Positions 1 to 10,118 of a DNA stretch of 13,298 nucleotides are shown piece by piece. The notes under the pieces were generated by a model. It had not been told where the DNA came from and searched no databases. It worked only from the letters and a program-made list of their open reading frames with translations. Source of the stretch: F23-B02 sp946405205 (GTDB lineage Bacteria; Bacillota; Clostridia; Oscillospirales; Oscillospiraceae); NCBI GenBank assembly GCA_946405205.1, contig CAMJGL010000033.1, positions 1 through 13,298 on the forward strand, written 5' to 3'. The first letter of the stretch is position 1; every line of letters begins with the position of its first letter. The position numbers and the translations under genes were made by a program.

Positions 1-70
1 AGATACATTCCGTTCTAAATGCGAATTGCATTTCGGCTGCCGCCGACGGACGAGCGATGCTCGCCCCTAC
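1..70 (+). repeat. Composite REP element (M1 type), right half, cut by window start
   Basis: This is the right half of the composite element seen complete at 4759-4937 and 4968-5146. It contains the end of the core, the GCGAATTGCATTTCGG arm, a small hairpin (TCGGC stem, TGCC loop, GCCGA stem), and a terminal REP-A that ends CTAC. The left half lies outside the window. Confidence 0.85.
47..70 (-). repeat. REP-A hairpin
   Basis: REP-A is defined here as GTAG followed by stem GGGCGAGC, loop ATC and stem GCTCGTCC, then G. The stem is 8 bp with one G-T wobble on the GTAG strand; on the other strand the wobble becomes an A-C mismatch. A GTAG tetranucleotide next to an imperfect hairpin is the known hallmark of bacterial REP sequences. 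This copy is exact. Confidence 0.9.
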
Positions 71-120
71 GGGTGCTGGATTATTAATTATACGGTCATT
101 TATACATTTACTATTATAAA

Positions 121-146
121 GCCGGCGTCCATAATTGGACGTCGGC
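121..146. terminator. Unassigned 10-bp inverted repeat, possible terminator
   Basis: GCCGGCGTCC and GGACGTCGGC flank a 6-base ATAATT loop. The stem has 10 pairs with one G-T wobble on the plus strand. The plus-strand side is followed by AATTTTATT and the minus-strand side by TTTATAAT, so it could terminate in either direction. It lies about 570 bp beyond the end of the ECF S gene, is not part of the REP family, and may belong to a gene outside the window. Confidence 0.35.
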
Positions 147-160
147 AATTTTATTAATGT

Positions 161-258
161 ATCCGCAGTATATGGTCGGCTGGGGCAATACACAAACGCA
201 CGCTCCCAATCCAAATTGCCCCTCTGGCGAGGAGCGGACGAGCGATGCTCGGTCTTGG
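161..258 (+). repeat. M2-type composite arm, forward, degenerate
   Basis: Here ATCCGCAGTATATGGTCGGC, then a diverged core, and an arm ending CCTCTGGCGAGGAG match the better copy at 10697-10778. The arm runs into a REP-A-like half hairpin at 235-250, which it shares with the reversed M2 arm that follows. The result is two arms meeting head to head on one stem. Confidence 0.6.
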
Positions 259-358
259 CAGACGGCCAATTCGGATTGAGAATGTCATTTGTCGATATTG
301 CGTCAGCCCGGTTATATCCTGCGGAGGTTTTCGGTATTTTGCCATTCTTTGAATGACA
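235..358 (-). repeat. M2-type composite arm, reversed
   Basis: Read on the minus strand this is TGTCATTC, then GAATGGCAAAATACC, then CTCCGCAGGATATAACCGGG, a core, and a right arm whose hairpin (AGACC/GGTCT stem, TGGC loop) is damaged by one base in this copy. It ends in a half REP-A (GAGCATCGCTCGTCCG) that lacks GTAG. It is nearly identical to 4613-4736. Confidence 0.75.
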
Positions 359-380
359 GAACGGTTTTATGATCGCACCC

Positions 381-406
381 GTAGGGGCGGCCATTGGCCG
401 TCCGCC
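381..406 (+). repeat. REP-B hairpin
   Basis: REP-B is defined here as GTAG followed by stem GGGCGGCC, loop ATT and stem GGCCGTCC, then GCC. It shares the stem ends, wobble and loop length of REP-A but differs at two stem positions, both compensated on the other side. This copy is exact. Confidence 0.9.
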
Positions 407-536
407 TGTGAATATTCGCAGCGATGTGAAACAGAACGCGAGTGCAAAATAGACTAATGCCATTGTCACCGATCGGGCTGACTCAAAAGCGACATTTACC
501 ATTTTAAACGCGAATTGCTTTCCGCCAGCCGGCGGG

Positions 537-560
537 CGGACGAGCGATGCTCGCCCCTAC
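537..560 (-). repeat. REP-A hairpin
   Basis: Exact 24-bp copy closing the composite at 381-560. Confidence 0.9.
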
Positions 561-590
561 AATGATGGGGTGTTCTTAAATAATGCTGCC

Positions 591-616
591 GTAGGGGCGG
601 CCATTGGCCGTCCGCC
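591..616 (+). repeat. REP-B hairpin
   Basis: Exact 26-bp copy, 210 bp after the REP-B at 381. The 30-bp linker at 561-590 separates it from the preceding element. Confidence 0.9.
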
Positions 617-702
617 TGTGAAAATTTGCAAAGATGTAAAACAGAACGCGAGTGCAGTAACGACAATTTCCGTTATCACCGGTCGGGATATCGCAATAAC
701 GG
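591..702 (+). repeat. M1 composite element, left half, abutting the ECF S gene end
   Basis: REP-B (591-616), the left arm and the core (CCGGTCGGGATATCGCAATA) are present. The element stops after the core, about 12 bp before the stop codon of the ECF S gene at 714. The right arm and terminal REP are missing. Confidence 0.8.
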
Positions 703-713
703 ATATTTAAAGC

Positions 714-1226
714 TTAAAAGCGAGAAGAAAAATAATTTGTCTTGAGCAGGGCGAGGTAGAGGGCCGCACCGGCGATCACGCCGAACACGCCCTGGATGAG
801 ATTCATCGGCACTCCGCCGACCGCAGCCGCGCCGTAGCCGAGAATGAACGCCTCATACACGAGGTAGCCCAGCACCATGACGGCCTCGCCGATGACGCCC
901 GCGAAAAGCGCCCTGACGAGCGGCTTCTTTATGAATTTGCAGCCGAGCAGCAGACCCGCGACGAGCGCCACGAGGAACTTGACCGCGAAGGTGCCGGGGG
1001 CGTACAGGGCATAGCCGGAAAGCAGATCCGCAAGGCAGGAGCCGAGGCCGGCAGCAGCCGCGCCCCACCACGGCCCCAGAAGGAAGGCCGAAAGCAGCAC
1101 GACCGCGTCGCCGGCGTGGATGTAGCCGCCGGTGGGGGTGGGGATCTTTATGACCATGGTCGCAACGCAGCTCAGGGCCGCGAAAAGCGCCGCAAACACT
1201 AACTTCTTTAAGGTTTTATCTTTCAT
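714..1226 (-). CDS. ECF transporter S component (substrate-binding membrane subunit)
   Basis: A 170-residue, very hydrophobic protein with about five to six membrane segments (roughly residues 8-26, 42-62, 78-96, 106-128 and 138-160). The stretch IPTPTGGYIHAGD (residues 28-40), followed by a glycine- and alanine-rich helix and ADLLSGYALYAP, is typical of small S subunits of energy-coupling factor importers, which bind a vitamin or its precursor. The substrate cannot be read from the sequence; vitamin B6, thiamin precursors and riboflavin-like ligands are family possibilities only. The ATG lies inside the end of the ABC exporter gene (11-nt overlap), so the two are probably translationally coupled. 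No ECF A, A' or T subunit is in the window, so it would have to share an energising module encoded elsewhere. A REP half-element begins about 12 bp after the stop and no T-tract terminator is visible. Confidence 0.85.
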   Translation of the reverse strand: MKDKTLKKLVFAALFAALSCVATMVIKIPTPTGGYIHAGDAVVLLSAFLLGPWWGAAAAGLGSCLADLLSGYALYAPGTFAVKFLVALVAGLLLGCKFIKKPLVRALFAGVIGEAVMVLGYLVYEAFILGYGAAAVGGVPMNLIQGVFGVIAGAALYLALLKTNYFSSRF

Positions 1227-2961
1227 CTTCGGTTCCTTTCTGGGCTTTGTAAAGCGCCGTGTAAATTCCGTTTTTTGCTAACAACTCGCGGTGGCTGCCG
1301 CACTCTGCGATGCGTCCGTTCTCGATGACGGCGATGGTGTCGGCATCGCGGATGGTGGACAGCCGGTGGGCGATGATGATGCTCGTTCTGCCGCGGCTGA
1401 GACGGTCGAGCGAGGCCTGGATGCGCTGCTCGGTCACCGTGTCAAGGGCGCTGGTGGCCTCGTCGAGTATGAGTATGGGCGGGTTTTTGAGGAACACCCG
1501 CGCAATGGAGATGCGCTGCTTCTGGCCGCCGGAGAGCATTACTCCGCGCTCGCCTATGTAGCTGTCGTAGCCGTCGGGCATGCGCATTATCTCGCTGTGT
1601 ATCTCGGCAAGCTTCGCCGCCTGAACTATCTCCTCGTCGGTGGCGTCCGGCCTGCCGTAGCGGATATTCTCGCGTATCGTTCCGGCGAACATGAACACAT
1701 CCTGCTGGATCATGCCGATGTTCCGCCGCAGGGAGGCCTGGGTGAGGCCGCGTATATCCCTGCCGTCAACGGTGATCTCGCCGCTGTCGGCCTCGTAAAA
1801 GCGCATGAGGAGTTGGCACATGGTGGTCTTTCCGCCGCCGGAGGGGCCGATAAGCGCAAGGCATTTGCCCGGCTCGAGCTTTATGCTGATATCGTGCAGA
1901 ACTGGCACTTCGTCATAGCTGAAGCAGACGTTTTTAAACTCTATCCCGCCGCGCACGTCGGTGAGCTCCTCGGCGTTTTCCGCGTCCGTTATACTCGGCT
2001 CGGTGCGCATGAGCTCAAGGAAGCGCTCAAAGCCCGCCGCGCCCTGCATATATATTTCGGCAAACTGCGCAAGCTTGCGCACGGGGGTGACGAAGGTGGT
2101 GACATACAGGGTGAAGGTGATGAGCTCGATGTAGTCGAGCTGACCATTCATGACGAAGAAGCCGCCGGCGGCGATGACCGCCACGGGCATTATGCCGGTG
2201 GTGAACTCCATGCCGCTCATGAAAAGGCCCATCGTCCGGTAGTAGCCGGTCTTGGCGCCGCGGTACAGCTCGTTCGCGGCGGCGAATTTCTCCCGTTCGA
2301 GCTCCTCGTTGGCGAAGGCCTTGGCCGTGCGGATGCCGCTTACGCCGTTTTCCAGCGCGGAGAAGATGACGCCGGTCTTGCGCTTGACCTCGATGTTCGC
2401 GTCGCGCATCCTCACGCGGCTTTTCATCGTAAACCACAGGCACAGCGGGAATATCACGACAAGCACCAAAGCAAGACGCCAGTTTATCGTGAACATGAGC
2501 GCCGTCGCGCCGACTATCGTGAGCGTGCAGATGAGTATGTTCTCCGGCCCGTGGTGGGCAAGCTCGGTTATCTCGAAGAGGTCGCTCGTCAGGCGGCTCA
2601 TCAGCGTACCCGTGCGGTTGCGGTCGAAAAAGCCGAAGGACAGCTTCTGAACGTGACGGTACAGGTCCTCGCGCATATTGGCCTCTATCCTGACGCCCAT
2701 GCGGTGGCCGACGACCGTTATGACGTAGTACAGCACCGACTTGAGCACATACGCGGCCGCGATGATCGCCATGACGGTGAAAAAGGTCCTGTACATGCTC
2801 TGCGGCAGGTAGGTCTGCATGCTGTTTTTCGACACGTAGGGGAACACGAGGTCGATGGCCGCGACCAGCACCGAGCAGCCCATGTCGATGAAAAACAGCT
2901 TTTTTTCGTCCTTTATGTACGATACGAAGATATTTAAAGGTGATCTGCTGAAGTCTTTCAT
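1216..2961 (-). CDS. ABC exporter half-transporter (membrane domain fused to ATPase)
   Basis: A 581-residue protein of the usual length for a type IV (MsbA/BmrA-like) exporter half that works as a dimer. The membrane domain covers about residues 20-310. The ATPase domain is complete: Walker A GPSGGGKTT (372-380), Q-loop around IQQD (418-421), signature LSGGQ (476-480), Walker B ILILD with catalytic Glu501, and H-loop His532 in IIAHRLSTI. Because both the Walker B Glu and the signature are intact, a homodimer is possible. The substrate is unknown; drug, lipid or peptide export are all open. I chose the start at 2961 because it forms an ATGA overlap with the RNase HI stop and gives the expected N-terminus MKDFSRSPLN. 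The longer frame up to 3213 only reads antisense-like sequence inside RNase HI. The 3' end overlaps the ECF S gene by 11 nt. Confidence 0.93.
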   Translation of the reverse strand: MKDFSRSPLNIFVSYIKDEKKLFFIDMGCSVLVAAIDLVFPYVSKNSMQTYLPQSMYRTFFTVMAIIAAAYVLKSVLYYVITVVGHRMGVRIEANMREDLYRHVQKLSFGFFDRNRTGTLMSRLTSDLFEITELAHHGPENILICTLTIVGATALMFTINWRLALVLVVIFPLCLWFTMKSRVRMRDANIEVKRKTGVIFSALENGVSGIRTAKAFANEELEREKFAAANELYRGAKTGYYRTMGLFMSGMEFTTGIMPVAVIAAGGFFVMNGQLDYIELITFTLYVTTFVTPVRKLAQFAEIYMQGAAGFERFLELMRTEPSITDAENAEELTDVRGGIEFKNVCFSYDEVPVLHDISIKLEPGKCLALIGPSGGGKTTMCQLLMRFYEADSGEITVDGRDIRGLTQASLRRNIGMIQQDVFMFAGTIRENIRYGRPDATDEEIVQAAKLAEIHSEIMRMPDGYDSYIGERGVMLSGGQKQRISIARVFLKNPPILILDEATSALDTVTEQRIQASLDRLSRGRTSIIIAHRLSTIRDADTIAVIENGRIAECGSHRELLAKNGIYTALYKAQKGTEDER

Positions 2962-3395
2962 TGAAATTTCTGTCTTTCCGCGACCGCAAGCTCGTCGCAG
3001 CGGTTGTTGTACTCGTTCTCCGCGTGACCCTTGACCCAGTGGCAGCGCAGCTCGTGCGTTTCGGCAAGCTCCAGCAGCTCCGCCCAGAGGTCGGGATTGA
3101 GCGCGGGTTTTTTGTCGGCCTTTTTCCAGCCGTTTTTGCGCCACGAAAGCGCCCAGCCCTTGCTGAGCGCATCGACGACGTATTTTGAGTCGGAGTAGAG
3201 CTCGACGATGCACGGCTCCTTCAGAGCGCGCAGCGCGGATATAACGCCCGTCAGCTCCATGCGGTTGTTCGTGGTCTGCCTTTCGCCGCCGGAAAGCTCC
3301 TTAGTGCGGCCGTTGTAGCGCAGTATCGCGCCCCAGCCGCCCGGCCCCGGGTTGCCCGAACAGGCACCGTCGGTATAGATGGTTACCGTTTTCAT
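2958..3395 (-). CDS. rnhA: Ribonuclease HI
   Basis: A 145-residue protein that degrades the RNA strand of RNA-DNA hybrids, as needed for primer removal and R-loop control. The family signature YTDGACSGNPGPGGWGA is at residues 7-23. The catalytic carboxylates Asp9, Glu47, Asp69 and Asp134 are present, and His124 sits in the VKGHAENE loop; the spacing matches the E. coli enzyme closely. The basic protrusion WRKNGWKKADKKP (85-97) is also present. I chose ATG 3395 because AAAAAAGGA lies 6-7 nt upstream; the in-frame ATG ten codons earlier has no such site. It is the first gene of a three-gene operon and its stop overlaps the ABC exporter start by 4 nt (ATGA). Confidence 0.96.
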   Translation of the reverse strand: MKTVTIYTDGACSGNPGPGGWGAILRYNGRTKELSGGERQTTNNRMELTGVISALRALKEPCIVELYSDSKYVVDALSKGWALSWRKNGWKKADKKPALNPDLWAELLELAETHELRCHWVKGHAENEYNNRCDELAVAERQKFQ

Positions 3396-3424
3396 ATTTT
3401 TTCCTTTTTTCTTATCGCTTTTCA

Positions 3425-3430
3425 ATTATA
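3425..3430 (-). promoter_or_regulatory. Candidate -10 box for the rnhA operon
   Basis: An exact TATAAT is read on the minus strand about 30 bp upstream of the rnhA start. I see no convincing -35 hexamer 17-18 bp further up, where the GC-rich repeat core CGGTCGGGC falls. The call rests on the -10 match and position alone. Confidence 0.35.
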
Positions 3431-3431
3431 A

Positions 3432-3581
3432 ATGCTCTTTTTTGCGCCGGCCCGACCGGCGGCTGCCGGAAAGCTATTCGTATGGAGAATGTTGTGTGTC
3501 TCTTTTGCGTCAGCCCGATTATGTCCTGCGACGGTTTTCGGAGACTACCACTTTCTAAATGACATGGCCGCAAAAACTACA
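3432..3581 (-). repeat. Degenerate composite: repeat cores and an M2 arm upstream of rnhA
   Basis: The segment starts with a reversed core (GCGCCGGCCCGACCGG, 3444-3459) next to the rnhA promoter region. A second core (GCGTCAGCCCGATTATG) and a diverged reversed M2 arm follow, ending near TGACAT at 3560-3565. There is no intact REP hairpin in this part. Confidence 0.55.
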
Positions 3582-3582
3582 G

Positions 3583-3731
3583 GCCGTATAGGGGCGATTC
3601 GCATTTAGAACGGACTGTGTCTTTTTTGCGATATCCCGACCGGTGGTACTGGCAGTTATCGTTTATGCACTCGCATTCTGTTCCAAATCTCTGCAAATTT
3701 CCACAGGCGGACGGCCAATGGCCGCCCCTAC
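3583..3731 (-). repeat. M1 composite element with one end collapsed
   Basis: On the minus strand this reads REP-B, left arm (AACAGAATGCGAGTGCA), core (CCGGTCGGGATATCGCAAA), CCGTTCTAAATGCGAAT, then directly CGCCCCTATAC. Both the small right-arm hairpin and the REP stem expected between GCGAAT and CGCCCCTA are missing, leaving a short remnant. Confidence 0.75.
3706..3731 (-). repeat. REP-B hairpin
   Basis: Exact 26-bp copy. It faces away from the REP-A at 3762 across the 30-bp linker, so both GTAG ends point at the linker. Confidence 0.9.
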
Positions 3732-3761
3732 GGCAGCATAATTTTAGAACACCGCATTATT

Positions 3762-3785
3762 GTAGGGGCGAGCATCGCTCGTCCG
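3762..3785 (+). repeat. REP-A hairpin
   Basis: Exact 24-bp copy, one of only two REP-A in plus orientation. The sequence after it (GCCAGCGAGCCGG) is not a recognisable left arm. Confidence 0.9.
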
Positions 3786-3830
3786 CCAGCGAGCCGGATG
3801 AGGTGGAAAAACTCCGCCCCGGATATACTC

Positions 3831-3967
3831 AATGTCATTAAGAACGCGAGTGCAAAAAAGAATTTTACCATTGTCACCGGTCGGGATACCGCAAAAACGA
3901 TATGCGCCAATCTAAACGCGAATTGCATTTCGGCTGCCGCCGACGGACGAGCGATGCTCGCCCCTAC
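3831..3967 (+). repeat. M1 composite element lacking its left REP
   Basis: It begins with linker-like TCATTAAGAAC fused to GCGAGTGCAAAA, then continues with the core (CCGGTCGGGATACCGCAAAA), the right arm with hairpin TCGGC-TGCC-GCCGA, and a terminal REP-A. The fusion point AGAAC (3841-3845) is the same as in the copy at 9858-9862. Confidence 0.75.
3944..3967 (-). repeat. REP-A hairpin
   Basis: Exact 24-bp copy closing the element at 3831-3967. Confidence 0.9.
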
Positions 3968-3989
3968 AATGTTGGGGTTTATTGCAATC

Positions 3990-4097
3990 TCTCATTCAGA
4001 CAGCGGAGATATACCGACTACCTCCGCAGTACATAATCGGGCTGTCGCAATAACGATATACGCCGGCTTCAATTCGGACTGGCCGTGCGCCGAGCAC
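3990..4097 (+). repeat. M2-type element ending at the SHOCT gene stop codon
   Basis: An M2 left arm (CATTCAGACAGCGGAGATA, CTCCGCAGTACATAATC), the core (CGGGCTGTCGCAATAAC) and a right-arm hairpin (GTGC, loop GCCGA, GCAC at 4085-4097) are present. No REP follows; the hairpin touches the stop codon of the gene at 4097-4549. Confidence 0.65.
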
Positions 4098-4549
4098 TAC
4101 AGGCCGTACTTTTTCAGGAGGATCTTGTACTCCTCTTTTTCGATCAGGCCGTTCTGGAGCATGGACTTGAGCTGCTCGCGCCGCTTCTCGTCCGCGGGCA
4201 TATTGTAGCTCGGCTCGACGTGCTCGTGACCGCCGTCGCAGTCGTCGAGATCGTCCTCTTTCATCTCCTGAGTGAGCATCTTGGAAAAGCTGCGCTTTGC
4301 GTCCTTTGCAAGCTTTTTGGGGTCGAAGCTCTCGGCGCTGAACGCGCTTTTCTCAGCCTGCGCAGAGGACGTTTCGCCGCTCTTTTGATTTGCCTGCTTG
4401 CTGAGGCTGTAGACGACATAGGCCATGACGCCTATTATCAAAAGCGGTATGATGATCCCGGCTCCGCCCGCGCTCATCAAAAGTATAACCACCGCGACTA
4501 TCACGGCGAACACGGGGTTGTTTTTCTTTTCTTTTCTGTTTTTGTTCAC
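4097..4549 (-). CDS. Small membrane protein with C-terminal SHOCT-like domain
   Basis: A 150-residue protein of unknown function. A basic N-terminus (MNKNRKEKKNN) is followed by one or two hydrophobic segments at about residues 12-49, then an Ala/Ser/Lys-rich linker and an acidic Cys/His cluster DDCDGGHEH (102-110). The C-terminal segment (about 122-150, with LKSMLQNGLIEKEEYKILL) looks like the SHOCT short C-terminal domain, often found at the end of membrane proteins and thought to be an oligomerisation or contact module. I chose the GTG start at 4549 because GGCGAGGAGGGAGAT lies just upstream; the in-frame extension to 4723 translates only repeat DNA. It appears to be a single-gene unit with repeat elements on both sides. 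Confidence 0.75.
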   Translation of the reverse strand: MNKNRKEKKNNPVFAVIVAVVILLMSAGGAGIIIPLLIIGVMAYVVYSLSKQANQKSGETSSAQAEKSAFSAESFDPKKLAKDAKRSFSKMLTQEMKEDDLDDCDGGHEHVEPSYNMPADEKRREQLKSMLQNGLIEKEEYKILLKKYGL

Positions 4550-4612
4550 GGCTCGATCTCCCTCCTCGCCGGAGCGTCGATGTAAATTGTCGTTATATTT
4601 CCCCTCAACTGG

Positions 4613-4736
4613 CGGACGAGCGATGCTCGGTCTTGGCAGACCGCCAATTCGGATTGAGAATGACGTTTGTCGATATTGCGTCAGCCCGGTTATATCCTGC
4701 GGAGGTTTTCGGTTTTTTGCCATTCTCTGAATGACA
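4613..4736 (-). repeat. M2-type composite arm, reversed, near-copy of 235-358
   Basis: The copy differs from 235-358 at only a handful of positions. Its right-arm hairpin GGTCT-TGGC-AGACC is intact here. The terminal REP-A is half replaced: GAGCATCGCTCGTCCG remains but GTAGGGGC is missing. Confidence 0.8.
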
Positions 4737-4758
4737 GAACGGTTTTATAATCGCACCC

Positions 4759-4784
4759 GTAGGGGCGGCCATTGGCCGTCCGCC
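4759..4784 (+). repeat. REP-B hairpin
   Basis: Exact 26-bp copy opening the element at 4759-4937, preceded by CGCACCC as at 374-380. Confidence 0.9.
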
Positions 4785-4913
4785 TGTGAAAATTTGCTGC
4801 GATGTGAAACAGAACGCGAGTGCAAAAGCGATAATTTCCAATGTCACCGGTCGGGCTGGCGCAAAAACGATACATTCCGTTCTAAAAGCGAATTGCATTT
4901 CGGCTGCCGCCGA

Positions 4914-4937
4914 CGGACGAGCGATGCTCGCCCCTAC
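4914..4937 (-). repeat. REP-A hairpin
   Basis: Exact 24-bp copy closing the element at 4759-4937. Confidence 0.9.
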
Positions 4938-4967
4938 AATTAGGGGGTGTTCTTAAATAATTCACCC

Positions 4968-4993
4968 GTAGGGGCGGCCATTGGCCGTCCGCC
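4968..4993 (+). repeat. REP-B hairpin
   Basis: Exact 26-bp copy. The linker before it (4938-4967) can pair GGGTG with CACCC. Confidence 0.9.
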
Positions 4994-5122
4994 TGTGAAA
5001 ATTTGCAGCGATGTGAAACAGCACGCGAGTGCAAAAGCGATAATTTCCAATGTCACCGGTCGGGCTGGTGCAAAAACGATACGCTCCAATCTAAACGCGA
5101 ATTGCATTTCGGCTGCCGCCGA

Positions 5123-5146
5123 CGGACGAGCGATGCTCGCCCCTAC
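5123..5146 (-). repeat. REP-A hairpin
   Basis: Exact 24-bp copy closing the element at 4968-5146. Confidence 0.9.
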
Positions 5147-5168
5147 GACCCTTGATTATTAACGGAAT

Positions 5169-5313
5169 TGTCATTAAGACAATGGCAAAATACCAAAAAC
5201 CTCCGCAGGATATAATCGGGATACCGCAATAACGATAACTCGAAGCCTTATTTCGAATTGCCTCTCCGGCGAGGAGCCGGTCGGGCTGGTGCAAAGGCGA
5301 CAATCTCCATTCT

Positions 5314-5343
<30 letters not shown>
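5169..5343 (+). repeat. M2-type arm plus second core and hairpin running into the gyrA 3' end
   Basis: An M2 left arm (TTGTCATTAAGACAATGG, CTCCGCAGGATATAATC) leads through a core to an arm with CCTCTCCGGCGAGGAG (5260-5276 region). A second core (CCGGTCGGGCTGGTGCAAAG) follows, then TTCGGATTGC and the hairpin CCGTC-AGCC-GACGG at 5330-5343. That last hairpin lies inside the final codons of gyrA (stop at 5314-5316). Its shape matches the right-arm hairpins elsewhere. The homology of the final part to the repeat is my inference. Confidence 0.55.
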
Positions 5344-7809
<2,466 letters not shown>

Positions 7810-7830
7810 TATATTACCTCTTCAAATCAC

Positions 7831-9762
<1,932 letters not shown>

Positions 9763-9810
9763 ACTTTTCCTTTTTTCCTTTTCGTTTTTAAACATATGAA
9801 AATCTTTTTT

Positions 9811-9880
9811 GCCGGTGCCCGACCGGTAATAATGGTTATATTCGTTTTTGCACTCGCGTTCTTAATATCATTACGCACCC
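9811..9880 (-). repeat. M1 half-element upstream of gyrB, fused to a linker
   Basis: On the minus strand: linker-like sequence to TTAAGAAC, then GCGAGTGCAAAAAC, a diverged spacer, and the core (ACCGGTCGGGCACCGGCAAA). The core ends next to the gyrB leader. The linker/arm junction is GTTCT at 9858-9862 on the plus strand. Confidence 0.7.
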
Positions 9881-9906
9881 GTAGGGGCGGCCATTGGCCG
9901 TCCGCC
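9881..9906 (+). repeat. REP-B hairpin
   Basis: Exact 26-bp copy, occupying the right-end position of the element at 9881-10061. Confidence 0.9.
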
Positions 9907-10035
9907 CGCCGGCTGGCGTAAAGCAATCCGCATTTAAAAAATGGCAATTGTCGTTTTTGCGCCAGCCCGACCGGTGATATTGTAGAAATCTTTACCGCAC
10001 TCGCGCTCTGTTTCAAATCGCTGCGAATTTTCACA

Positions 10036-10061
10036 GGCGGACGGCCAATGGCCGCCCCTAC
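10036..10061 (-). repeat. REP-B hairpin
   Basis: Exact 26-bp copy opening the element at 9881-10061 on the minus strand. Confidence 0.9.
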
Positions 10062-10118
10062 GGGTGTGGGATTTTTGGTTGGTACGATCATTTTACAATG
10101 GAGATATACCGCCTGCGC

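Larger units (their letters stand above)
381..560 (+). repeat. Complete M1 composite element (REP-B to REP-A), 180 bp
   Basis: The order is REP-B (381-406), a left arm with ACAGAACGCGAGTGCAAAA, a diverged core (ATCGGGCTGACTCAAAA), a right arm with the hairpin CCGCC-AGCC-GGCGG, and an inverted REP-A (537-560). The whole element starts GTAG and ends CTAC. It is the first unit of a tandem pair with the partial copy at 591. Confidence 0.85.
4759..4937 (+). repeat. Complete M1 composite element (REP-B to REP-A), 179 bp
   Basis: Best-preserved type copy. The order is REP-B, left arm (TTTGCTGCGATGTGAAACAG, then AACGCGAGTGCAAAA), core (TCGGGCTGGCGCAAAAAC), ATACATTCCGTTCTAAAAGC, hairpin TCGGC-TGCC-GCCGA, and inverted REP-A. 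Confidence 0.9.
4968..5146 (+). repeat. Complete M1 composite element (REP-B to REP-A), 179 bp
   Basis: Tandem neighbour of the previous unit, 209 bp downstream. It has the same arms, core and right-arm hairpin, with small changes only (for example AACAGCACGCGAG in the left arm). Confidence 0.9.
9881..10061 (-). repeat. Complete M1 composite element with REP-B at both ends, 181 bp
   Basis: Read on the minus strand: REP-B (10036-10061), left arm (AACAGAGCGCGAGTGC), core (ACCGGTCGGGCTGGCGCAAA), right arm with hairpin (CGCC-AGCC-GGCG), and a second REP-B, inverted, in the position where other copies carry REP-A. Confidence 0.85.

Noticed and set aside
381..406. REP hairpins as ordinary intrinsic terminators
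   Set aside because: No T-tract follows the stem on either strand in the copies examined.
1291..2937. Long plus-strand open frame (548 codons) opposite the ABC exporter
   Set aside because: Antisense shadow of a gene with all ABC motifs; no motif or plausible start signal of its own.
3692..3712. DnaA box candidates (ATTTCCACA) in repeat left arms near the replication genes
   Set aside because: Only 7 of 9 positions fit TTATCCACA and the match varies between repeat copies; no cluster of better boxes or AT-rich unwinding region.
4550..4723. N-terminal extension of the SHOCT protein
   Set aside because: It translates REP and M2 sequence; a GTG with a good ribosome binding site at 4549 is the better start.
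381..5146. CRISPR array
   Set aside because: The repeated hairpins alternate in orientation, and the DNA between them is itself homologous rather than made of unique spacers; no cas genes.
4731..5162. Short open frames within repeat DNA with peptides such as RGEHRSSA or GRAMLAPT
   Set aside because: Recurring translations of the same hairpins in different frames; no start signals and the frames follow the repeats.
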